A stretch of 64,000 nucleotides of DNA from Molossus alvarezi. Taxonomy: Eukaryota; Chordata; Mammalia; Chiroptera; Molossidae. Below the pieces are notes generated by a model. It ran no database searches. It saw only the letters and a list, made by a program, of their open reading frames with translations, and was not told the DNA's origin. This document shows, piece by piece, positions 36,937 through 48,586 of this stretch (positions are counted from its first letter, which is position 1; the number at the start of each line of letters is the position of its first letter). The position numbers were made by a program, and so were the translations under genes. The stretch is from contig CM073891.1 of NCBI GenBank assembly GCA_037176705.1, forward strand, positions 50,346,571 to 50,410,570. The letters are read 5' to 3'.

Positions 36937-37139
36937 TTCTGAATCTAAGAATAAACTCTTGAGTACAAGACTTCCTATATTCCTCAACTTAAAGAATGCC
37001 ATAAGACATAGATTGGTTTGAGTTTTAGTACCCATGTTTGTCCCCTTGTGTTGAGAGTGAAGGTTCATTATCTTATCACAAAACCATAATGGTAAAATTA
37101 AACTCCTTGCTTTTATCTTTAAATTCATTCATCAAACTT

Positions 37140-37331
37140 GCTAAGAGACTAGACTGAAACATAATTTTTCTAATCACTAAAAAGAAAAGATAATTATATA
37201 ATGCAATAGAGGTACTAAATACTGCTGCAACAACAATTATTGTATAATCTATAAATGTATTATATTAACAGGTTGTACACCTTAAATTTACACAATATTA
37301 TATGTCAGATATATTCAATAAAAATAAATTT
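37140..37331 (+). mobile_element. L1MA-type 3' terminus
   Basis: It ends with ggttgtacaccttaaattta, cacaatattatatgtcagat and attcaataaaaataaa, the characteristic 3' end of older mammalian L1MA elements. It is non-coding. Confidence 0.7.
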
Positions 37332-37525
37332 AGCTTGATATATTACTTGATCAAGAATAGTAAAAAGTTTAATGTATTATATATTTGCATTTTAATTTCC
37401 CCCAAAATCATTTCAGTTGAATTCTGAATAGTATTTTGCTGATTTTAAGAAAATTAAGTTTGTGTTTCAGAATAATGGAAAATCAAAGACACAAATCTCA
37501 TATATTAAAAAAAAATAATAATTGT

Positions 37526-37775
37526 GCCCTGGCCAGTTTGGCCTAGCAGTTAGAGTGTCGGCCTGCGGTCCAGAGAGACCCAAGTTCGGTTCCCGTTAAG
37601 GGCATGTACCGTGGTTGCAGTTTGTCCTTGGCCCTTGTTGGGTTGTGCAGGAGGCAGCCACTTGATGTGTCCCTTTCACATCGATGTTTCTCTCTCTCCC
37701 TCTCTTCCTCTCTCTCCCTCCCACTCTATCTGAACAAAAAATAGAAAAATGTCCTCGGGTGAGGATAAAAAAAAA
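37526..37775 (+). mobile_element. Ves-type SINE (long type)
   Basis: It has gccctggccagtttggccta, cctgcggtccagagagaccc, a CT-rich middle and gtcctcgggtgaggat plus A tail. TSD not clear. Confidence 0.92.
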
Positions 37776-38020
37776 CATTTGTTTTAAAGAAGGCAAATAA
37801 AGTAATGCATAAAAGTAGGATGCACATACAACATTTAATGTCAGCCTCATACACAGCCTCCCTAACAGAATTTTAATTCTCAAAAGACTGTCTACTATGA
37901 ATATACTCGTCCAGCATTCCTACTTAGAAACAGCCAGGTTGCAAAGACAATAATGAGATTCTCATTTTAAAGAACTTCAAATTGATTGAACTAGCTACCA
38001 ACTAATTAAAATACAATGTA

Positions 38021-38226
38021 CCCCAACCGGTGTGGCTCAGTGGTTGAGTGTCAACCCATGCACCAAGAGGTCACTGGTTTGATTCCCAGTCTGGGCACAT
38101 GCCCAGGTTGTGGGCCCGATCCGCAGCAGGAGGCAATCGATGTTCTCTCTATTTGATGTTTCTATCTCACTCTCCTTTCCTCTCTCGAAAATCAATGAAG
38201 AAAAAATATTTAAAAAATAAATAAAC
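38021..38226 (+). mobile_element. Ves-type SINE (short type)
   Basis: It has gtgtggctcagtggttgag and caccaagaggtcactggttt, a CT-rich part and an A-rich tail. Flanks aaaatacaatgta (38008-38020) and aaaatacaaagta (38227-38239) match at 12 of 13. Confidence 0.92.
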
Positions 38227-38619
38227 AAAATACAAAGTAAACCAATGCAATTTATTTTTTAATTTATATAAAATCTGTGATTTAAAATAACTTGTTTACT
38301 CTTTGATTAAATGTAAAACAGTTATTTTTAATGAACCCCTTAACTGCCATATACAGAATTACCTTATAAATGTCTCAGTACTTTTATAACAAATGCAGTA
38401 GCAGTTGAAATGTCATGTAAGCCTCCATAAGCTTTTCCACATTCCCAAATAAATGTCATTATTTGATACAGATCCTGGGGAAATTTTTGAAATGTGATTT
38501 CATTAATCATTGTTCTAGAAAATGATGGTGGTAAAAATACAGTTTACAGTCATATAAATGCACAAAATGATCTAAATGAGAAGAGAGTATTGTGTGTGGT
38601 TCTGTAATTCTAGTTTTAT

Positions 38620-38961
38620 GTTTTCCTTTTCTATTTTAGTCAGTGTATGGAAGGGCAAGAAAGATCTTCTCAAGAAGAAGGAAATAAGAGGAACAGGGCT
38701 GCACTGTGGAGTGAAACTCTAAATTCAACACAGTATATGTCAGGCCAGAGATACCATTATATGAAGATAGAATCCCTTGCAAGTAAAAAGAACCTGACCG
38801 CAAATGGATTAAAAATTAACATTGCTGAAAAAAGAGATGTGCCATTTGCTAGGGATTTTGTCAGAAATGTGCAGAGACAAAGAGAAGTTGGCAGCAGCCA
38901 TCTTTTATTTTGCAAGAGAGAGATTGCCTTGAACCAAAACTTCACCTCTCTCACGGAATGA
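38620..38961 (+). CDS. Unidentified 104-codon ORF behind a splice-acceptor-like site
   Basis: An ATG at 38647 opens a 104-codon hydrophilic, Lys/Arg/Gln-rich frame ending TGA at 38961. It lies just after a pyrimidine tract ending tttctattttag (about 38626-38639), which looks like a 3' splice site, so it could be the last exon of a transcript. I do not recognise the protein: there is no signal peptide, membrane segment or known motif. No convincing donor or poly(A) context was seen. By length alone it could be chance in 64 kb, so treat it as a weak candidate, possibly a lncRNA exon or a repeat remnant. Confidence 0.2.
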   Translation, partial: VFLFYFSQCMEGQERSSQEEGNKRNRAALWSETLNSTQYMSGQRYHYMKIESLASKKNLTANGLKINIAEKRDVPFARDFVRNVQRQREVGSSHLLFCKREIALNQNFTSLTE

Positions 38962-40429
38962 GAAAATGAATCTATTGAGACAACGGATACGTCTGTCTAT
39001 TTTAGCCTGTGGGCATTAAATATTTAAATAGCATAACCATCCCTTTGCTCTATTCTCTCTTCTCAGACACCAGTTCTGATCCTTTGGTCAACCTGCAATC
39101 TCTGATAATGGTCTCCTCATGTAGCTTTCCTAAAGGAAATATGCTATGGCAGTTATATTTGCATCGTAAGAAAATAAATTGGCATTGTAGCTTATACATG
39201 TCACTTTTGATTTTAATCAACATGAGTCAGCTTTCTCAAGTTTGATGAACTTGATACTATTGAACTGCACCAAGAATTTGTTCTTATAATGCAGAAGATC
39301 AGGTCACCATATCCTATACCATGAAAAAAAAGACATTGTAAATGCCCCTTTGCAAGCAATGTTTCTTATACAAACTAGGGATCTCTTCTTTACAACAGAT
39401 CTTATCTACACATCCTATGGGACTACAGTACTAATAACTGTAAACTCTCAAGAAAGTATGTCTTCTTATTTTACAAAATTTTGATAAATTTCCTAGGTTT
39501 CATTGCATTATACATCATATTATGGACTCAAAATGTTCAGTAATATATCTGTTTTCCCTTACTAGAGAGTAAGCTTTTACTTTTCCTTATTTAAACATAC
39601 GATTTTATAGCTAAAGAAGAGTTTTAAGTATATATGTAAAGAAATATACACATTTTTCATTCCTTCTTAATAGAACTCAATTATGCTTCTAAGGTATCTT
39701 TTGGGAATTATATTTCAATTTTTTTTTTCAAGATTTTGCTTCAAGCACCTGCATCCCAGGAGGACATACGTTTGAGAAATCTCTAGGCCTTACATAATTG
39801 TCTCTGAACAACCCCTGAATTAGTTCTTAATCAAAAGCAGAAATCTTTTCATGTAAAGGGTCAAACCTGTTAAATAAAGACTGAATTTTTTTTTTAGTAT
39901 CCTAACTCTATCTTATTACACATGGTAATGACTATTTCTCCTCTTTGCTCGTAACTTAAAATACTTCAATCAAGAGATAGCAAGACAAACATTTCAATAA
40001 GCCTTTAATGCATTTAAGCTTGTAACTCTGAATTCATGTTTCCTACTCCATTTCCAACTAATTCAATAATTAAATAGTAATGAGAAAAAATAGTTGAGTA
40101 ATTAAAATCCGCACATTATACATTTGGAGAGATGTGACTTAATATGTTTACATATTTATTTTATATGCACTTAATCAGACTACACACTGATAACAGAGGT
40201 AGAATATATAGAACATGCAGAGAAATTGGTTTTGCCTTAAGAGAGTCAATAGCCTGATTTAAGTTCAATTGAAACAATAATTAATTATTTCTTTCATACT
40301 AAAAACATGCTAGATTGAAAACTGTACAGAGTACTTGGATAAGAATTTGAGGATTGCACAATTCAATACAGAACTTGATACGTGCTTTTATAAAACCACA
40401 AATGTGTCCTGATTATGACTTGAAGGACG
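38962..40429. other. AT-rich DNA with no recognised gene
   Basis: No convincing exon or repeat is seen. Short ORFs only. Confidence 0.45.
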
Positions 40430-41090
40430 GTTTCTCCAAATCACCAAGCTATGCTCTGACACAAGCTGGCGGTTCGAGAATTCAACTCAACTCAACTATC
40501 TACCTGGGCATGGCTTTAGATCCCACATTTTAAGGTTTCAGTCCTACAAGATTGCTTCCCCACACCCTCATTTTAGATGTTATATGTACTTCTGACCCAC
40601 CGACTATCAATCATAGGTTCCCATGACCTCTCTCTCAGGTTTGAGTAATTTGTTATAGCTGCACAGAGAACTCAGAGAAACATTTTACTTACTAAATTAC
40701 CGGTTTATTATAAAAGTATATAACTCAGGAATGCCCCGATGGGCAAATCATATGCATAGGGCAAGTAGTGGGGAAAGGGCAAGGAGCTTCCATGCCCTCT
40801 CCAGGTGCACCATTCTCCCTGAATCCTCACGTGTTCACCAACTGGAAAGCTCTCCAAATGCTGTCCTTGTAGTTGCTATGGAGGCTTTTTTTATATAGGC
40901 ATAATGATTCACTTATGGTCCACTGGTGATTAGCTCAACCTCTAGCCCTTTTACCCTTCTCAGTAGACAGGGTGAAACTGTAAGTTCCAACCCTCTATTC
41001 ATGGTTGATTCCCCTGGCAACCAGCCCCTATCCTTGGGTGCTTTCCAAAAGTCCCCTTATTGGTGGCTCTCTTTATGGAGCATTCCTGCA
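40430..41090 (-). mobile_element. Ancient mammalian LTR-like repeat, antisense
   Basis: It contains the widely repeated mammalian phrases aattaccggtttattataaa, atataactcaggaatgcc, gcttccatgccctctcc and gttcaccaactggaaagctc. In reverse, the tttataataaaccggtaat region supplies an AATAAA signal. I recognise the repeat but am not sure of its family name (ERVL/MaLR-type is my guess). Confidence 0.6.
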
Positions 41091-43530
41091 CCTTACCCCT
41101 GCCCTTCCCCAGGTGCATTTTCCTTGCCTCTCTCTTTCTCCTAACTCCAAAGACCCTACTTTTTCTTCTATAACTTGTTTCCTAAGCCCATTTCTTCTAC
41201 AGCTTACCCCACTTCTTCTACCTCTGTAAAATAAATAAATAAAATAAAAAATAAGAAAGTCACCTTGTTACTGGAAAGGGGAACTGGCCCTGAGCATGTC
41301 TGCCTTGGGCCAGCTAGTAGTATGTGAGTTCTTGACTTTGCGCAGAGAAGATTTCACAAAACAAGTCCAGGTGATTTTGAGAAGATGTTTATTAAAGCTA
41401 GGGACAGTGAAACAAGGAAAGACCTAAAACAAAAGATGATACAGGAGAAAGATTAGGCAGAGAAATGAGTCTAGACAGGCTACTTTGACTCATTGAGAAG
41501 TCAGATATAAGGGGGTCTTGGGGACAAGGTCATGGGGTTAGCTCAGGAAGAGCTGCTGCTGCCCAGTGCTCTTCTTGTTGCAAGCTTCATGCAGTCTCTT
41601 AGAGTTTAGAAGATGTATGCTTGTAGGGGAACAAGAGGGAGAAGGAAAAGGTGTGGACATGCTTCTGAGAGGGAAAGCATATGGGAGCCTTCATTTTTGA
41701 GAGTTTTTAAAGACTGGAAGTTTAAGGGAGATCTTAGGAAAAATCTCAATAGAGTATTAATCAATTTTATGTTAATATGCCAAAATAAGATTTATTCCTC
41801 CAACTTTATCTGCCCTTGGTTGTGGTTGGCAAATGGCACTAGCTGAATTTCTGCCATCTATCTCCCTGAGTACTCAGGGTGATTTAAGGTATTTATCCTC
41901 TGGTTTGGTGAAGTGTAAACCATTTACTCTAAGTGACCTTGGTTATAGAAGATAGTGGTGTTGGAGAAAAATGTGCCTCGTCTTTCCCCATTATTAGTGA
42001 GAGTGGGGTTCTTGGGGTACAGCTGAAATAATCATTTCAGAAGGCCTCCATGGTAGGATGAGATATGGTAGAAAGCTTTATTTTTGTGGATTACATCCCT
42101 GGGTTTCCAAAGTCCCATTTCCCTTAGCCCAATCACAAAAGAAATGTAGCTGGGATTTCAGTAGGGCTAAAATCAGCGCCAGTGTCCAGAGTTTCCATTC
42201 CATGTTGCAGCCAGGTCCAGTATAGCATTAGTCTAGTTACATTCCATTATTCCATTGTGTGTGGGGGTCCACATAGCTGTGGGCCACATGGGAGAATGCC
42301 AGGAAGCTAAGCATGAGTCATGAATCAAGAGTGCCAAGAAGAACCAAGAGAGCAAGCTTCTTTATTCAGGGAATTAAGTATCCCAAATCTTCAAGTGCTT
42401 GTAATGGTCACACCTATTTGGATCAACCATCTCTGTTTCTAGGTGTGATTGACAGGCAAGTATCTTCCCTATGTCATCTCGACTTACTGGGCATAGGTCT
42501 ATCTTCCCTTTGTCCAGTCTCCTTCCTCCATTGATTTTTTAGGGAACTTGTCTATAATGCCTGGCCTTCCCTTTTCTCCTTTTCTATTATTAATAACTAG
42601 CTAATTACAATGGTATCATTAGGATATTGGTATTTATTAGATGGCTATAAACTGCTTGGCCATTTAACTGTTGGTCTCAGTTTCCCTGTTCTGCTTGTCC
42701 TGGTTTACTAGCCTGTCTCAACCTCATTACTGTAAACTCAGTTGTGGTGAAAAGGGGCTTGTTAGGAATAACAGATACTCATTTTATCTTTATGGTTCTG
42801 AAGCTATTTCAGGAAATAAGAACAAAAGTCCAAAGACTATAACAAAAGATGCCTTGATTTCTCTTATTGCTCAGGAAATTCAAAGGTTTGGGGAACCATT
42901 GATGAAGATAAAGTATGACTAAATTATATAGTTCTTACAAATTTATATATTTCTTATAAATCACAAAACATATGTTAGGTAGGAAATTAAACATGAGCAG
43001 CTGGAGTGGGGCCTGCCCTGAGGTCCTGACAGGGCTTGAACCAATATTGCCTTCAGACTGCCCCTCTATGGATGGCTCTGCAGTTGGCAATTCCTGAAGC
43101 AGACCACCAGCAGGCAGGTTCAGAACTAGCCGATTCTTGGTGCAAGTGCAGAGAAAAAATGATATGACCTCAATGAGACCTTACTAGGACCCCGGACTAA
43201 TTATAATAAAATTTGCATTGCAGTTTTGACTCCCCTCTCCTGAGTTTTTCTGTATGCATTATGGTTAAGGACATACGCAGAAGAAATATAGTTATATAAC
43301 CCCTTTCTGTCAATCATCCCTGAATGCAACTGAAAGACTCCACCCAAAAAAATCTCTCATTTAAACCAAATAACCCATGGAGTTTGGGGCCATTGTCTTC
43401 CTTGACAGGCTCGCTCCTCACTTAGAGTATATTTTCAATATATTCCACTTGGCTTTACTTTAATTTTCATTGGCCTTAAATTATTTTCTGTGCTGATGAG
43501 AAGAACCAAGGTCCCAGCTGGTAACCCCAG
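41091..43530. other. Repeat-like DNA of unknown family, with a pyrimidine-rich start
   Basis: 41091-41225 is strongly C/T-rich and is followed by an A/T tract (taaaataaataaataaaa). 41390-43310 has balanced composition and reads like old LTR or ERV-internal sequence in places (tgtttattaaagct at about 41387, aataaaatttgcattgcag at about 43205), but no retroviral motif could be read. ORFs of up to 83 codons are unrecognised. Confidence 0.3.
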
Positions 43531-43950
43531 TCAGTAGCAGATGTGCCAACTGTGGTTATAGAACAAACTGGAAAAACAACTCTGTCTCCCTAGCAAGGAT
43601 GGAAAGGGTGGTGATGAAAGAAGATGGAATTTGTAGAAGAACTTTCCAGAAGTGAATTGAATCTTCAAGATTAATGAGATGGTCAACAAACAGTGGCAAC
43701 CAAGCCAAAGCAACAAAATATATGAAAGCATAGAGGTACACCAAGTGCAAGCTTTGTATTCTGGTGTTAAAGAGAAAAACCACAGACCCAAAATGGCAAT
43801 ACTTGTGCTAAAGCCCATGATACAAAACCTAGATTTAATACCAGACTTAACAGCTGTTTCAGCCTCTCCCAAAAATATAATTTTAATCAACCAGTCTGGA
43901 ATTTTCTGGTCAGCACCAATAAGGTAATCTGTCACTTGGGCCTTTTTCAT
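43531..43950 (-). other. Unidentified 139-codon antisense ORF, hydrophobic; possible pseudogene or chance
   Basis: An ATG at 43950 on the minus strand opens a 139-codon frame ending at 43531 with several hydrophobic stretches (for example MGFSTSIAILGLWFF and SMLSYILLLWLG). An overlapping second minus frame (43783-43556) is also hydrophobic. That pattern can come from a frameshifted multi-pass membrane-protein retrocopy or simply from the complement of an A/C-rich strand. I recognise no family. It lies directly 5' of, or inside, an LTR-like segment on the other strand. Confidence 0.2.
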
Positions 43951-43959
43951 CCCCCATGG

Positions 43960-44206
43960 AAAGAAGCAATCTGCATGATAAAAATCCTTGCTGGTCTCTT
44001 ACTCCCAAAAGAACATGTTCTGGTCTAAAAATAATCTTTTCTTTTCTTTTGTTAATAGCTCCCTTGCCCCACCCTTCTTCCTATAAAAACCTTCTATTTT
44101 TACTTCATCCTTTTAATTGTTAGATGATATGCTGACTGGTTCATGAATCTCTTAGTAAAGACAATTAGATTTTCAACTTTACTCAGTTGAATTTTGTTCT
44201 TTAACA
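43960..44206 (+). mobile_element. LTR-like 3' part (TATA and U5-like end)
   Basis: A cctataaaaacc TATA-like box lies at 44080-44091. It is followed by ttcatgaatctcttagtaaa and a tttactcagttgaattttgt end closing at about ttaaca (44206), as in ERVL-type mammalian LTRs. The left boundary is not determined. Confidence 0.5.
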
Positions 44207-45026
44207 CTGGACATATAATCCTGCTTAATGTCTTTGTGGTCCTATTTTAATGGAGGTCTGAAGATATGACTATAAAGATGGTTTAGGGTAAGTTCAGGAA
44301 AATTATTATTCTATTAAATTCAAGAATTATAAATTCACTATCGCATGATAATAGCTCTGACCTGACAATGAAAATACAGTGTCCATTTATTAAACTCAGA
44401 GGTATATCATTAGTGTCTATCACTAAGTCTAACACATAGAAGATGTTTAATGAATGTATGATTGAATAAGTCAATGTTCTTGACTTCTCTAGTTGTATGC
44501 TCAGGTAGGAGAAATGGATATATAAAAAAATCACAATGCTGTATTACACATAAAAATGAAATAAATTCAAGGTATGTAAGAAGTCATACAAGACTTGTAC
44601 ATCATGCTAAAATACTTGAATTTTGTACTACAGACATTGGATGCCTTGACAAGTTGGCAGAGTATCAAAGCGATTATATTTGTGTTTTAGAGAGAAGTTC
44701 TATTGATTGTGGAGGATGAATTGTACATGTGGGGATGAGAAACTGGAATGGGAAAACCTACTAGGTTGCTTTGGTAATTGTCTGGATCACTGTTGCTAAG
44801 TATGTGGTCTGAGAGGATGGCAGTCAAGACTAATATGAAGAAACACATGTGAAAATATATAGGAGAGAGAATTTGCCCTTAAGTAAATTGGTAAAGTGAA
44901 AATAAGGATTTTGGGATGAGTTTCTAGGTTCCTAATTTGGTGACTAAGTAAATGATAACATCAATATATGGGACTATATAGAGTTTATATTTCTGGAAAT
45001 CTGACCAATAAAACAACTTGAAAATA
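44207..45026. other. No recognised gene; possible L2 scrap at 44400-44465
   Basis: 44400-44465 (taacacatagaagatgttta, atgaatgtatgattgaataa) resembles the L2/MIR 3' terminus. The rest is unassigned AT-rich DNA. Confidence 0.35.
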
Positions 45027-45096
45027 ACACAGTGTTTAAAAACAAATATTCTGGTTCTACTTCTCACTAGCTCTATGACTTAGACAACTCATCTGT

Positions 45097-46212
45097 GTTA
45101 GTCAAGGTTCTCCAGAGAAACAGAACCAAGAGGAGGGTGGTCTGAGTCACAGAGTTAGTAAGAAGAAAAACCAGTATTCTAACCCAGGCAGCCTATCTCA
45201 ATAGGAGATTTATTATGAGAAACTGGCTCACACAATTGTGGAGGCTGAGAAGTCCCTCTGCAAACTGGGAGACCTGAGAAAGCCAAAGGTGTAATTTAGT
45301 CTCAGACCAAATGTCTGAGAACCAGGAGAGCCCATGGTGTTAATGCTAGCCCAAGGGCAGGAAAAGACCAATGATCCTGCTCAATCAGGCAGAAAGGGAG
45401 TCAGTCCTCCCTTTTTTATCTTTTTGTATTCACACCCCTAAGTGGATTGAATAATGTGCAATGGCTTTGGAAAGAGCAATCTGCATGATGCTCATAGAAA
45501 CTTCATTTCTTTAACATGACCTTTTCTCCTTTCTTTAATTTGATTTAAACTGGCCTCATTCAGCACCCTGACTCACCTGCCTCCTTCTCCCCAACACGTC
45601 CACTCCCTTCATCATTAAGCCCTCAAGAAAATGAGGGTCTGGTCTGCATTAAATTATCTTAGGAACAAAGCCTCAGGTCTACTGACTGCAGAAACAGAAG
45701 TCAAACTAAAGATAACATCTAGGCCTGAGCTGTATTTCAGCTCTAGGCTCAGGAAAGCTGCAAGACCAGACCAAGTGACGCCATGGCTGACATCAGGACC
45801 AGATGCACTGACCAATCAGTGGAAACCATGACCCTGACCATGACCCGAACTCCCTTAGTCACCATGATTATAATAACTTTTTTCCCTAAATAACTCATCC
45901 TTTGGAAGTCTTTGAGCATTAGCTCCCCTGGCTCTGGGTGAGGATCACTTCCTTAAAAATAAACCCTTATTCTCTTTGCTGCAAATTCCTGTTTGTCTTA
46001 TTGGGCTCTGATGAACGCAGGCAGATGAACCCCTTTAGTCATGTAACAATGCCCACCCACATTGGAGAGGGCAGTCTACCTCACCGAGTCCACCAATTCA
46101 AATGCTAATCTCATCTGCAAAACTACCCTCACAGTCACATCCAGAAACAATGTTTTTTTCTGGCACCCTGTGGTTCAGTCAGGTTAACATGTAAAGTTAA
46201 GCATCACACCTT
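45097..46212. mobile_element. Ancient LINE-like 3'-end repeat inside the MIR, itself interrupted
   Basis: It starts caaggttctccagagaaaca with gagatttattatgagaaact and ctggctcacacaattgtgga, and resumes after the LTR with cccacccacattggagaggg, ccaattcaaatgctaatctc and a ggttaacatgtaaagttaag end. This is a common mammalian repeat. I believe it is the 3' end of an old LINE but am unsure of the family name. Confidence 0.6.
45457..46047 (+). mobile_element. Solo LTR (ERV1-like), innermost of the nest
   Basis: It interrupts the older repeat between ggattgaataatg and atgcccaccc, with a short aatg duplication. It starts TG, has an AATAAA at 45958-45963 followed by a GT-rich stretch (gcaaattcctgtttgtctta), and ends near taaca. 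There is no internal retroviral sequence, so it looks like a solo LTR. Confidence 0.6.
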
Positions 46213-46639
46213 CTATGCCTCAGACTCATCATCAATTGAAAATGGTGATAATAATTGTATCGAATAAAAAAGATTGGTATGAGAATTTAGTGATTTTATA
46301 TTCTTAGAGCTCTTAGTTCAGTGTTTGGCCCATAATGGAAGCACTATATAACTAAGCTTACTGTGAAACTCAAAAGTAAAGCTGAGGCTAAAAAATGTAG
46401 AATGTTTTAAGTCACCTGTATGTGTATGATGATGAAGCCATGGCAGTGTAGAAGGGATAGTTCAAATAAATGTCTGGCATGGGAATACAAACTGTCCACA
46501 GGTAACACCCTAAATGGTAAAAGAAAATGGTGATTTTTAGAAGTTGATTAAGAAATATTCAGATGAGTCAAAACAAAACAGGAGAGGCTGGGGTCTCATA
46601 GACCATGGAAGACAGAGTTTTAAGATGGAAGGTTTGAAC

Positions 46640-47150
46640 AGTGTAAACCAAAATTAAATTTATATACATTTGATCATTATAAATTTAACAAATAATAAAT
46701 TGATATAAATTTAATAAGGAATAGAAAGCATTTATTTGGACAAAGGGAAGCTGCAGCCTGGGAAACACAGACTCAGGTAGCAACTTAAATTGTGTTCTAC
46801 CTAGCTGAAGTGAGGCCATCTTTTATAGCGAAAGTTCCCCCCAGGTTTTTGATTAGGCTTTATGTAGATGAGGTATCCAAAATTGTTCAGTTCTGATTGG
46901 ACAAGAAAAGTTTCAGTGTGTTGGCAGAAAGATAAAACCATGGTTTCCCTGCAGTTGTTCACATTCGGTGGTGTGAGCAAACAGGACACTGCAGGAAGCT
47001 GAGAGTCCATCCTGAGGTTCTTCCTGGTACACAGAGTACATGACAAGCTCTTGTCAGCAAATAACCACTAGGCTCATATTATTTATAACGTTTGGGCCTA
47101 TGGTTGATCGGGGGAGTCCATCTCAGCAGATGTGTTTTTTCTTGGGTTCA
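46640..47150 (-). mobile_element. LTR-like element with visible CCAAT, TATA and poly(A) signals
   Basis: Read on the minus strand: a gtccaatcagaac CCAAT box (plus 46893-46905), a ctataaaagatgg TATA box (plus 46817-46829) and AATAAA (plus 46731-46736). The spacing of TATA to poly(A) signal is typical of an LTR U3-R. Outer limits approximate. Confidence 0.55.
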
Positions 47151-47680
47151 CATCCAATGACTCTTTCTTCTCGGAATCCACACCACCCTTATCAAATATT
47201 CAAAGAGATGTCAAAGTAATTCGATAAAATGAGGTCAATAGGGTTTTTATTTCCAATGATGAAAACTGTTTATAAAAATAAGTCAAGGGCTCTAGTTCTA
47301 ATTCTTTGTCTCATGGTCCCACCTTCCTCCTCTGGCTTCCTTGTCACTAAGGCAGTGCGAGGAGTCCAAAAAGAACACAACATTATCCAAAGATAAGAAA
47401 AGGGTCTTTTTATTTTTTGAAATAAATAACACCTTACCCAGAAGTGCTCCCTCCAACACATTTTTCCTTCTGACTCATTGGCCTACCAATAAATCATTTG
47501 GAAAGAGAATAGGACTTCCACTAACTTAGGCCACTGGGGCTGCTCCCGTGATGCTGAAAATGCTAATAGCTTTCCCTGAGTCAAATAGCTGTGAGGCAAA
47601 GGAGACTACCAGATTGCAACCAGGGTTATTTTAGGAAGAAAGGTAGAAAGCATGAAACTCAATAAAAAAGTCTTCTAGAT
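47151..47680. other. No recognised gene
   Basis: Short ORFs and no motif. The left part may still belong to the LTR. Confidence 0.35.
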
Positions 47681-47843
47681 CACTGCATCTCATACTTTGT
47701 TACACACATGAAACACGTAGAGATCTTAATAAAGGACATGTTTGGAATCAGTGAAGTCTGTAGGAGGCCTTAGGTCCTGCAGTTCCAAGAAGCTCCCAGG
47801 TAATACCAGTAATGCTGGCCCTGAGACCATTTGAGTAGGAAGG
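47681..47843 (+). mobile_element. MER20-like hAT relic
   Basis: It runs from cactgcatctcatactttgt through gctcccaggtaataccagta and tgctggccctgagaccattt to gagtaggaagg, the order of the ancient MER20/MER5-type hAT consensus. Confidence 0.6.
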
Positions 47844-48294
47844 TATGATAATGGCCACTGTGCACTTAGTCTGAACTTGACCTTCATTAGTACTTGAAAT
47901 ACAAAGCAAAATAAGTATGGTCTCTATCCTCAAAAGGATTAAGACTACCGAGGGATTTACAGTCTAGTAATAGCCTAGATTTCTAGAATGAAAATGAAAA
48001 TATATGAAGATAACATACAATTCTAAAATTAGAAATATGATTTCACATCAGCCCTCAATAAAACTAAGTTAATATTTAACCATTATGGATTACATGCTAA
48101 TTTCAATCACTATGTAAAAATCTTTTAAAGCACTAACTCTTTTATTCTTATTGTTACTATATCTTATATGGAAGTGTGGTGGGCAGTTAGACAGACATGA
48201 GCAGAGCAAGAACCATGGGCCAGTTACAGAAGGTCACCAGGGCAGAACATCCTGGACACCTAGCAATGGAAAAAACTGGTGGAGCAAATATTAG
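47844..48294. other. No recognised gene; possible antisense L2 scrap
   Basis: 47880-47975 (aagcaaaataagtatggtct, ctcaaaaggattaagactac, agtctagtaatagcc) faintly resembles antisense L2/MIR 3' sequence. The remainder is unassigned. Confidence 0.3.
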
Positions 48295-48308
48295 AGATAA
48301 GTATTGTT

Positions 48309-48572
48309 TTTTGTGTGTTTTTTTTTATCCTCACCCGAGGACATTTTTCCATTTTTTGTACAGATAGAGTGGGAGGGAGAGAGAGGAAGGGAGAGAGAGA
48401 GAGAGAAACATCGACGTGAAGGGACACATCGAGTGGCTGCCACCCGCACGACCAACCAGGGCCGGGGACAAAGTGCAACCGAGGTACGTACGTGCCCTTA
48501 GCGGGAACCGAACCCGGGTCTTTCCGGACCGCAGGCTGACGCTCTAACCGCTGAGCCAAACTGGCCAGGGCA
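48309..48572 (-). mobile_element. Ves-type SINE (long type), young
   Basis: On the minus strand it is nearly identical in plan to the copy at 29710, with an intact ggttcggttcccgct B box and gtcctcgggtgaggat end. An exact 14-bp TSD, agataagtattgtt, lies at 48295-48308 and 48573-48586. Confidence 0.95.
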
Positions 48573-48586
48573 AGATAAGTATTGTT

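Larger units (their letters stand above)
45027..46345 (+). mobile_element. MIR SINE split by a nested insertion
   Basis: The left half (45027-45095) reads ttctggttctacttctcact, agctctatgacttag. The right half (46213-46345) resumes with tgcctcagactcatcatcaa, aaaatggtgataataattgt and ttcagtgtttggcccataat, the central and 3' parts of MIR. The junction repeats a short piece (atctgtg on the left, ttctatg on the right), as expected for a diverged TSD. Confidence 0.65.
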
